A DNA stretch of 12,697 nucleotides from CAIZGX01 sp044349305. Its GTDB lineage: Bacteria > Bacteroidota > Bacteroidia > Flavobacteriales_D > Sanyastnellaceae. Location: NCBI GenBank assembly GCA_044349305.1, contig JBIKRF010000066.1, positions 1 through 12,697 on the forward strand, given 5' to 3'. This document shows positions 6,527 through 12,697 of the stretch, piece by piece. The notes beneath the pieces were generated by a model. It saw only the letters and a program-made list of their open reading frames with translations. It did no database searches and was not told the DNA's origin. Made by a program: the position numbers and the translations under genes. Numbering within the stretch: the first letter of the stretch is position 1; each line of letters starts with the position of its first letter.

Positions 6527-8071
6527 ATGGATGGCAGTGTATTGATTATTGTTTGCTCAATTACCGGAGTAATCAGTGGTGCTCTTCTTACCTATTTCGT
6601 TTTAAACGGTGCGTTAAAGTCTAAGAAAGACGGCATTATTGAAGAGGCGAAGAAAGAAGGAGAAACCCTTAAAGAGAAAAAAATTCTTCAAGCCAAAGAG
6701 AAATTTTTGGAAATGAAGTCGCAACACGACCGTGAGGTTGGTGAGAAAAACAACAAGGTGAAACAAGCGGAAGACCGCATTAAAAATCGCGAACGCGAAA
6801 TTTCACAGCAACAAGAACAACTGAAACGCAAAGAAAAAGAGGCCGATGCTCAAAAAGAAAATGCGACGAAGTTGATTGAATTGAACGAGAAGAAGTCTGC
6901 TGATTTAGAAAAATCACAACAGAAAATCATTGCTCAACTGGAAGACCTTTCAAAACTTTCTGCCGACGCTGCGAAGGCTCAGTTAATGGAAATGTTGAAG
7001 GAAGATGCGCGCAACGCATGTGCCTCGCAAATTCAAGGTATCGTTGACGAAGCGAAATTAAAAGCAAATCAGGAAGCGAAGAAAATCGTTATTCAAACCA
7101 TTCAACGCACCGCTGTTGAGCATGCTGTTGAGAATAGCGTTTCTGTTTTCAATATTGAAAACGACGAAATCAAAGGTCGCATCATTGGTCGTGAAGGACG
7201 TAACATCCGTGCGCTTGAAGCAGCTACAGGAGTTGAAATTATTGTAGACGACACTCCTGAAGCCATTGTCCTTTCTTGTTTCGATCCGGTTCGCAGAGAG
7301 ATTGCTCGTCTATCGTTACACCAATTGGTGACAGACGGACGTATTCACCCGGCACGTATCGAAGAAGTTGTTGCAAAGGTTCGCAAGAACATCGAAGAAG
7401 AGATTGTTGAAGTTGGAAAACGTACCTGTATTGAAATGGGCATTCACGGTCTGCACAGCGAATTGGTTCGCATGGTTGGACGTATGAAGTACCGTTCTTC
7501 TTACGGACAAAACTTATTGCAACACAGCCGTGAGGTAGCCAACCTTTGTGCTACCATGGCAAGTGAATTGGGATTAAATCCGAAAGCTGCTCGCAGAGCG
7601 GGACTGCTTCACGATATTGGAAAAGTTCCAGACGACGAAAGCGAATTGCCGCACGCAGTGTTGGGTATGAAGCTGGCAGAGAAGTACGGTGAAAAACCAG
7701 ACGTGTGCAACGCCATTGGCGCTCACCACGACGAGGTTGAAATGAAAACCTTACTTGCGCCAATCATTCAAGTTTGCGATGCTATTTCAGGCGCTCGTCC
7801 TGGTGCACGTCGTGAAGTTGTTGAGGCTTACATTCAGCGTTTGCGTGATTTAGAAAACTTAGCGTTAGAATATCCTGGCGTATCTAAATCGTTTGCTATT
7901 CAAGCAGGTCGTGAATTGCGTGTAATGGTTGAAGCGGATCGCGTAACAGATGATCAAGCCGATGCATTGGCGATCTCATTGGCTTCTCGCATTGAAACTG
8001 AAATGACTTATCCTGGCCAAGTGCGTGTAACGGTTATCCGTGAAAAGCGTGCTGTAGGTATTGCGAGATAA
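6527..8071 (+). CDS. rny: Ribonuclease Y
   Basis: RNase Y is a membrane-anchored endoribonuclease that starts mRNA decay. From the ATG at 6527 it is 514 residues, the usual length. Domains in order: an N-terminal transmembrane helix (about residues 4-27); a long charged coiled coil (about 35-190) rich in Lys/Glu/Gln; a KH RNA-binding domain with GRIIGREGRNIR at 218-229; and an HD phosphohydrolase domain with His333, the HD pair His362-Asp363 in LLHDIGK, His400-His401, and Asp418, all the expected metal ligands. The C-terminal VRVTVIREKRAVGIAR is typical. An in-frame ATG at 6500 would add nine residues (MWNTNTFCR) before the membrane helix. It lies inside the possible RNA stem, so 6527 is preferred. 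A terminator follows 19 bases after the stop. Confidence 0.95.
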   Translation: MDGSVLIIVCSITGVISGALLTYFVLNGALKSKKDGIIEEAKKEGETLKEKKILQAKEKFLEMKSQHDREVGEKNNKVKQAEDRIKNREREISQQQEQLKRKEKEADAQKENATKLIELNEKKSADLEKSQQKIIAQLEDLSKLSADAAKAQLMEMLKEDARNACASQIQGIVDEAKLKANQEAKKIVIQTIQRTAVEHAVENSVSVFNIENDEIKGRIIGREGRNIRALEAATGVEIIVDDTPEAIVLSCFDPVRREIARLSLHQLVTDGRIHPARIEEVVAKVRKNIEEEIVEVGKRTCIEMGIHGLHSELVRMVGRMKYRSSYGQNLLQHSREVANLCATMASELGLNPKAARRAGLLHDIGKVPDDESELPHAVLGMKLAEKYGEKPDVCNAIGAHHDEVEMKTLLAPIIQVCDAISGARPGARREVVEAYIQRLRDLENLALEYPGVSKSFAIQAGRELRVMVEADRVTDDQADALAISLASRIETEMTYPGQVRVTVIREKRAVGIAR

Positions 8072-8090
8072 TCGCAAATAATAGACGAAC

Positions 8091-8118
8091 AAAAACGCCC
8101 GCGAATGCGGGCGTTTTT
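8091..8118. terminator. Bidirectional intrinsic terminator
   Basis: AAAAACGCCCGC (8091-8102), loop GAAT, and GCGGGCGTTTTT (8107-8118) form a perfect 12-bp stem with A- and T-runs on either side. It lies between the convergent rny and PLP-enzyme genes, 19 bases from each stop, and can end transcription on both strands. Confidence 0.92.
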
Positions 8119-8137
8119 CATTTCAACATAAATTAAA

Positions 8138-9379
8138 TTAACTTAAGGCCTGGGCCAAGTCTGCAATAATATCCTCTGAGTTTTCGATTCCAACACTCAA
8201 ACGAATCATCCCCTCGGTTATTCCCATTCCAATTTTATCTTCATCCGGAACATCCGCATGCGTCATGGAAAACGGATGCTGCGCCAAGCTTTCATTACTT
8301 CCTAAACTAACAGCCAACTTAATAAGCTTACAGCTGTCTAAAACGTGAAATGCCTCCTCTTCTCCACCGCGAACAGTGAAACCAATCATTGCTCCCGGAG
8401 CCTTGCATTGCTCTTTGTAGATTGCAATTTGCTGCGGTGAATTTGTAGGAAGTCCAGGAAAAAACACCTGCTCCACTTTCGGGTGTTTCAACAAAAAATC
8501 AACTACATCCACCGCATTCTTCGTTTGCTGATCCATACGAATCTTCAAGGTCTCTATACTTCTAGTTAGCAACCAAGCTGTATAAGGAGCAATCATGTTC
8601 CCTAAAAACGTGCGTAAGGTCTTTATTGCCGTAATGTGCTCTTGCTTACCAACAGTAACACCAGCAATCAAATCGCTATGTCCACTCAAATACTTCGTTG
8701 CACTATAACAAACCACATCAGCCCCCCACTCCAATGGCTTTTGCCAAATTGGTCCCATGTAGGTATTGTCTACCGCGTATAAGACTTTGTTTCCCGAGGT
8801 GGCCTCAATTTTATTTCTAAAATCTTGAATCGCCTTCAAATCGAACAAGTGGTTCGTCGGATTCGCTGGTGTCTCTGTGAAAACCATTTTCACTCGACCT
8901 AATTTATTCTCGGAATGAAGACGATCGTACAATTCATCTAACGAATCATTCGGTCCGAACGACTCCCATTGAATGCCAAAATCAATCAATACCTGATGAA
9001 TGAAATGGTGCGTCCCTCCATAGGTAGGATGGCTGCAAACTAAAATATCGCCCGGACGCAAATACGCAAGCATCGTTGTTGCAATGGCGCTCATGCCACT
9101 TTCGAATGTTGCTGCCTCATCGGCGCCTTCCCACAATGCTAAACGTTCCTCTAAAATTTGAAGATTCGGATTGTTCAATCTGCTGTAAATAAGGCCAAGC
9201 TGCTCGCCTTCATTCATGGTATCCTTACCATAGGCTAGCGCAAAAAAACGCTTGCCTTCAGCGGCTGTATTGAATACGAATGTTGAAGTTTGAAAGATTG
9301 GTGTCTTAACCGATCCTTCGCTCCATTTCGGATTATAGCCGTGGCTCATCATCCATGACTCGGGGTGTTTCTTTTCCAT
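8138..9379 (-). CDS. PLP-dependent cystathionine gamma-synthase/gamma-lyase family enzyme
   Basis: This 413-residue enzyme is of the Cys/Met metabolism PLP family (fold type I). Visible motifs are YSRLNNPN at 65-72 (Tyr and Arg bind PLP phosphate of the partner subunit), ESGMSA at 93-98, PTYGGT at 118-123 with the PLP-stacking Tyr120, DNTY with Asp204 (pairs with the PLP nitrogen), SATKYLSGH with the Schiff-base Lys229, and the C-terminal SLGSNESLAQHP and RLSVGIE (Arg393, binds substrate carboxylate). The family makes or breaks cystathionine, or cleaves methionine or homocysteine. At the position where methionine gamma-lyases carry a catalytic Cys (YGCT), this protein has Gly122, as in cystathionine gamma-synthases and lyases. 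Exact substrate choice cannot be settled from sequence. It is a single gene, divergent from the BatA-like gene, with no sulfur-pathway neighbour. Confidence 0.9.
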   Translation of the reverse strand: MEKKHPESWMMSHGYNPKWSEGSVKTPIFQTSTFVFNTAAEGKRFFALAYGKDTMNEGEQLGLIYSRLNNPNLQILEERLALWEGADEAATFESGMSAIATTMLAYLRPGDILVCSHPTYGGTHHFIHQVLIDFGIQWESFGPNDSLDELYDRLHSENKLGRVKMVFTETPANPTNHLFDLKAIQDFRNKIEATSGNKVLYAVDNTYMGPIWQKPLEWGADVVCYSATKYLSGHSDLIAGVTVGKQEHITAIKTLRTFLGNMIAPYTAWLLTRSIETLKIRMDQQTKNAVDVVDFLLKHPKVEQVFFPGLPTNSPQQIAIYKEQCKAPGAMIGFTVRGGEEEAFHVLDSCKLIKLAVSLGSNESLAQHPFSMTHADVPDEDKIGMGITEGMIRLSVGIENSEDIIADLAQALS

Positions 9380-9383
9380 TTGC

Positions 9384-9391
9384 CGAAAATA
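9384..9391 (-). promoter_or_regulatory. Possible -7 box for the PLP enzyme gene
   Basis: On the minus strand this reads TATTTTCG, one base off TAnnTTTG. It ends 4 bases before the ATG at 9379, the same close spacing as other promoters here. There is no clear -33 element. Confidence 0.3.
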
Positions 9392-9405
9392 CGAAATCTA
9401 TTCGC

Positions 9406-9413
9406 TATCTTTG
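9406..9413 (+). promoter_or_regulatory. Bacteroidota promoter for the BatA-like gene
   Basis: TATCTTTG matches TAnnTTTG exactly and ends 9 bases before the ATG at 9423. A TTTG at 9379-9382, 23 bases upstream, is at the far end of the acceptable -33 spacing. The box overlaps a possible TTG start codon at 9411, which argues for the ATG at 9423 as the true start. Confidence 0.5.
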
Positions 9414-9422
9414 AGCTTCGAA

Positions 9423-11468
9423 ATGCGATTCGTACACCCCGAAATACTTTGGGCCCTTACTGCACTAGCCGTTCCGGTTCTTATTCACCTCTTTAATTTT
9501 CGTAGGTATAAGAAAATTGCCTTTTCAAATGTTTCCTTCCTAAAAGAAGTCAAATCTGAAACAACGAAGTCTTCGAAAATTCGACACTTACTCATTCTTA
9601 TTTGCAGATTACTCGCTTTAGCCGCACTAATATTTGCATTTGCTCAACCCTTCTTTCCGACTGCACTGAGTGAAAAAATGAATGGGGCTCGTGCGGTGAG
9701 TGTATACATAGACAACAGTTTTAGTATGCAAGGGCAACGAGACGGCGTTTCATTTTTAGAGTCTTCCAAACAGAAAGCAAGTGCGCTTGTAAGTTCATTC
9801 TCCAATAACGACCGCTTTCAAATCATTTCAAATCATTTCAAAGGAACTGACCAACGTCTGTTATCAAAAGACGAAGCTTTACAAACTATTCAAGGAATTG
9901 CATTCAGTCCTGAATCGAAACAACTGAGTGCTGTATTCGATCGCCAACGCGACTTACTTGAAAAATCTGCTACAGACATTAGACTCTATTATTGGATTTC
10001 AGATTTTCAAAAAAACTCAAGCGATCTGCAAGAAATTGCAAATGCTCAAAATGAATTTGTAACGGCTATTCCCGCAGCTACTGAGACTCAGAAAAACATA
10101 AGCATCGATTCCATTTACTTTTCTACACCGCAGCGCATTCTGAATAATTCAGACACATTGTTGGTTGTAATTCAAAACCATGGAGCAGAAGAAATTAGTA
10201 ACATTCCATTAAGCGTTGAACTCGACGGAATTCAAAAAGCAGTAAGCAGTGTAACTCTTCCAGGACATGGCATAACAACTATTCCAGTAGCTTTCAGCAC
10301 AACGCAAACTGGATTTCATTTTGGAAGCGTTCGCATCAACGATTTTCCTTTGGTGTTCGACGACGTTCATTATTTCGCGTATGCCATTTCAGAAAAAATT
10401 AATATTCTGAATATCTTCGGTAGCGAGCAGCAAAATATCGCACAACTTTTTGCAGATGACCCGCAATACTATTTCAATTCAGTAAATGCATCGGCAATAA
10501 CTGCAGAAGCTATTCAGTCTTCTAACTTCATTGTTCTGCAAGGCGTTCAATCGTTGTCACCTCAATTAATTGTAGACCTTTCAACTTACATTGAACAAGG
10601 CGGAAGTGTGTTTTTAGTTCCACATTCTGCAGCCGATTTATTGACATACAATAATTTATTGGGAAGATGTAAGAGCGTTCAGTTTGGTCAAAAATCGAAC
10701 ACCGCACTTTCAGCAACAACAGTAGATTTAAGGAATCCGTTTTACAGTCCAGCCTTTGAAAAATTACAAAATAGTGCTTCCCTTCCATCAGCAAATTTGC
10801 ACTTCCCGTTAAACAATAGCAACTTACAATCGATCCCATTAATTTCATTTCAAGACAACACACCACTTCTTGCATTAACCAACATTGGTAAAGGCAGACT
10901 CTTCGTCTGCTCGGTTTCCAGCATAAAAACAGAAAGTACTTTTCTCTCTCACGCCTTGTTTCCCATTAGCGTCCTACGTGCAGCTGAAACAAGTGCTGGC
11001 GCTCAGCAATTGTATTATCAATTGGGAAAGGAATCCTTCCTAACGCTAAGGCATACGCCTTCCTCTGCGGAAGGTTTGTTTGAAATAAGTAATACCAATA
11101 ACTCGAAGTCTTTCATAGTTCAATCGAGAAGCGTTGGGGGAACAACTGAAGTATTCCTTCCATCAGAAATAAATGAATCTGGCTTTTATGTGGTGAAGGA
11201 AAATGGATCGAGCATAATGCCCCTTGCAACGAATTTCAACAACAGCGAAAGTAACGTCGAGATTTTTAATTCGGAAGAACTCACAAAACTTGCACAGCAG
11301 GTGGGGCTAACTGAATTCTCATTTAAAGAAGCAGACTCCGAAATGCTTCAGTCACTGGCAACAGAACTTGGTGGAGGAATTTCCTTGTGGAAATATCTCA
11401 TCTATGCTACGCTCATTTTCCTTGCTTTGGAAATTGCTCTTATTAAAATTTGGAAGTCGAAAATATGA
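9423..11468 (+). CDS. BatA-family membrane protein with VWA and glutamine-amidotransferase-like regions
   Basis: From the ATG at 9423 the protein is 681 residues. The N-terminus is the classic BatA (aerotolerance regulator N-terminal) two-helix module: helix 1 at about 6-24 (HPEILWALTALAVPVLIHLF), a basic linker (NFRRYKK), and helix 2 at about 56-78. A von Willebrand A domain follows, with a MIDAS-like DNSFSM (Asp97, Ser99, Ser101). Residues ~325-410 look like the amidotransferase-like fold often seen in these proteins (LNIFGSEQQ, then a FIVLQGVQ strand and EQGGSVFLVP). No catalytic Cys/His pair is evident, so it is probably non-enzymatic. A C-terminal transmembrane helix spans about 657-678, leaving most of the chain in the periplasm. 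The family's molecular role is unclear; envelope complex assembly is likely. The stop TGA overlaps the ATG of the next gene, so the pair is probably translationally coupled. Confidence 0.87.
   Translation: MRFVHPEILWALTALAVPVLIHLFNFRRYKKIAFSNVSFLKEVKSETTKSSKIRHLLILICRLLALAALIFAFAQPFFPTALSEKMNGARAVSVYIDNSFSMQGQRDGVSFLESSKQKASALVSSFSNNDRFQIISNHFKGTDQRLLSKDEALQTIQGIAFSPESKQLSAVFDRQRDLLEKSATDIRLYYWISDFQKNSSDLQEIANAQNEFVTAIPAATETQKNISIDSIYFSTPQRILNNSDTLLVVIQNHGAEEISNIPLSVELDGIQKAVSSVTLPGHGITTIPVAFSTTQTGFHFGSVRINDFPLVFDDVHYFAYAISEKINILNIFGSEQQNIAQLFADDPQYYFNSVNASAITAEAIQSSNFIVLQGVQSLSPQLIVDLSTYIEQGGSVFLVPHSAADLLTYNNLLGRCKSVQFGQKSNTALSATTVDLRNPFYSPAFEKLQNSASLPSANLHFPLNNSNLQSIPLISFQDNTPLLALTNIGKGRLFVCSVSSIKTESTFLSHALFPISVLRAAETSAGAQQLYYQLGKESFLTLRHTPSSAEGLFEISNTNNSKSFIVQSRSVGGTTEVFLPSEINESGFYVVKENGSSIMPLATNFNNSESNVEIFNSEELTKLAQQVGLTEFSFKEADSEMLQSLATELGGGISLWKYLIYATLIFLALEIALIKIWKSKI
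9816..9842 (+). repeat. 10-bp tandem repeat inside the BatA-like gene
   Basis: TTTCAAATCA occurs twice in perfect tandem, followed by TTTCAAA (2.7 copies). It encodes FQIISNHFK at the C-terminal side of the first VWA strands. The 10-base unit is not a multiple of three, so gain or loss of one copy would shift the frame. Confidence 0.8.
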
Positions 11469-12697
11469 AAACACTTATTCAAAACGCCAAACTCTTCGCG
11501 CCGCTTTCGAAGCACCATTTAAAAATAATGGATGTTGAAATTACCAACGGTATTATTTCGGCAATAGGAAAAAATCTTCCTGTTGGAAAATCAAAAGTTA
11601 TTGCTGGAAAAGACCATGTATTATCCATTGGCTTCACAGATCTTCGCGCGAATTTCGGAGAACCCGGTTTCGAGCAAAACGAAACACTGAAATCGGGTAT
11701 GTCCGCAGCGAAAAAAGGTGGATATACCCGTGTATGCCTTATGCCTTCGCTAACGCCTGTGACCGACAATCAAGGAGCGGTTCAGTTCCTAACCAAACAT
11801 AACTCTTCTACTTTTCAGATACTTCCGCTTGGTTCCATTTCAAAAGAAATGAAAGGCAAACAACTTACCGAATTTTCTGAACTTCAAAATGCAGGTGCAA
11901 TCGGCTTTACCGAAGATGAGCTCACCGTCTCAACTGAACTTATGATGCGCGCGCTTGAATATTCCAAGCAAACAAACACGCGCATTTTTGTTGCGCCGAA
12001 TGATTATTCGGTTCACCCAAAGGCGCAAATGCACGAAGGGAAAACCAGTGTAAAAATGGGATTGAAGGGTGCTAGCGAATTAAGTGAAACGCTTCGTATT
12101 CAAAGAGACTTAGCCTTATTGAAATATACAGGAGGAAGCCTTCATTTTTATAGTATATCTACTGCAAAGGGACTCGACATGATTCGGAAAGCGAAGAAAG
12201 ATGAACTGGAAGTAACTTGCTCCATTGCAGCGCATCAACTTTCCTTCACACACGAAGACATGATTGATTACGATAGCAATAAGAAAATTTGGCCGCCATT
12301 CAGAAATACAACAGATAGAAAAGCACTGTTGAACGGTTTATTGGACGGAACAATTGACGCGATTGAAAGTCAGCACACGCCAACCGCAATTGAAAACAAA
12401 GAATTAGAATTCGAATACGCAAACTTCGGAATAAGCGGAATTGAAATAGCATTTCAAACTATTTTTTCAGCCGTAGGCCAAGAGGTTCCAATAGAAATTC
12501 TACTTGAGAAATTCACCATTGGAGCTGAGTTCTCTGCCAACATACCTCCTATTCAGATGGAAGTTGGAGAGCCAGCTAGACTGGCACTCATTTCAACTAA
12601 AGGAAAAACTTCCGTAGCGCCTGCTAAATGGATTTCTCGAGGAAAAAACACACCTTTCTTCCATACTGAAATGAACGGCGCAATTGTTTCTCTAATC
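11465..12697 (+). CDS. Dihydroorotase-like protein with degenerate active site, 3' partial
   Basis: The frame is open from ATG 11465 to the window edge (411 codons, no stop). Overall it matches type I dihydroorotase, the amidohydrolase that closes carbamoyl-aspartate to dihydroorotate in pyrimidine synthesis: GFTDLRANFGEPG at 56-68, ISTAKGLDMIRKAK at 231-244, VTCSIAAHQL at 250-259, DGTIDAIESQH at 294-304, and FGISGIE at 321-327. Key residues have changed. The metal motif DxHxH is D59-L-R61-A-N63, the substrate Arg after it is Gly65, the HCED segment reads P178-N-D-Y, the His before ISTA is Ser230, and the catalytic Asp of DHAPH is Gln303. At most a few ligands remain (His257, His304). It is therefore probably non-catalytic, like the pseudo-dihydroorotases that support aspartate transcarbamoylase in other bacteria, or has a new role. 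The ATGA overlap couples it to the BatA-like gene. Close to full length, since such proteins have about 420 residues. Confidence 0.85.
   Translation, partial: MKTLIQNAKLFAPLSKHHLKIMDVEITNGIISAIGKNLPVGKSKVIAGKDHVLSIGFTDLRANFGEPGFEQNETLKSGMSAAKKGGYTRVCLMPSLTPVTDNQGAVQFLTKHNSSTFQILPLGSISKEMKGKQLTEFSELQNAGAIGFTEDELTVSTELMMRALEYSKQTNTRIFVAPNDYSVHPKAQMHEGKTSVKMGLKGASELSETLRIQRDLALLKYTGGSLHFYSISTAKGLDMIRKAKKDELEVTCSIAAHQLSFTHEDMIDYDSNKKIWPPFRNTTDRKALLNGLLDGTIDAIESQHTPTAIENKELEFEYANFGISGIEIAFQTIFSAVGQEVPIEILLEKFTIGAEFSANIPPIQMEVGEPARLALISTKGKTSVAPAKWISRGKNTPFFHTEMNGAIVSLI

Noticed and set aside
8138..9379. Calling the PLP enzyme a methionine gamma-lyase
   Set aside because: The characteristic active-site Cys after the PLP-stacking Tyr is Gly122 here.
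10528..10875. 115-codon open frame on the minus strand
   Set aside because: It is antisense to the BatA-like gene, with no promoter box or family features.

Overview
The window looks like the chromosome of a member of the Bacteroidota, probably of Flavobacteriales type. The evidence is the AT-rich composition, two lipoprotein signal peptides, TAnnTTTG-type promoter -7 boxes lying very close to start codons, a BatA-family two-helix/VWA protein, and a zapA-rny pair. Gene content is mostly housekeeping. I see no transposase, integrase, phage gene, CRISPR array, tRNA or rRNA, and nothing I would call a new defence or biosynthetic system.

Layout. (1) 1-156: the C-terminal tail of a lysine/alanine/proline-rich, histone H1-like protein built from perfect 33-bp repeats, followed by a strong bidirectional terminator. 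(2) 232-1251 (minus) and 1306-2925 (plus): divergent lipoproteins, an endonuclease/exonuclease/phosphatase (EEP) family hydrolase and an orphan family-5 solute-binding protein, separated by 54 bp that carry two opposed -7 boxes. (3) 2960-3964 (plus): an ACMSD-type amidohydrolase with a GTG start. Its stop codon overlaps that of the convergent M23 peptidase gene (3961-5652, minus). (4) 5791-8071 (plus): a division/RNA-decay block with a small coiled-coil protein, ZapA, a short intergenic segment that may encode a structured RNA (possibly 6S-like), and ribonuclease Y. It ends at a bidirectional terminator. (5) 8138-9379 (minus): a PLP-dependent gamma-synthase/lyase of sulfur amino-acid metabolism. 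(6) 9423-11468 (plus): a large BatA/VWA membrane protein whose stop overlaps the start of a dihydroorotase-like protein (11465 to the window edge). That protein has lost most of the metal-binding active-site residues.

The genes do not form one pathway. The two tight units are coiled-coil/zapA/(RNA)/rny, which joins Z-ring control to mRNA turnover, and batA-like/pseudo-dihydroorotase, which looks translationally coupled. The most useful leads are the zapA-rny intergenic segment, the catalytically degenerate dihydroorotase, the hexad-repeat linker in ZapA, and the run of nearly leaderless promoters.
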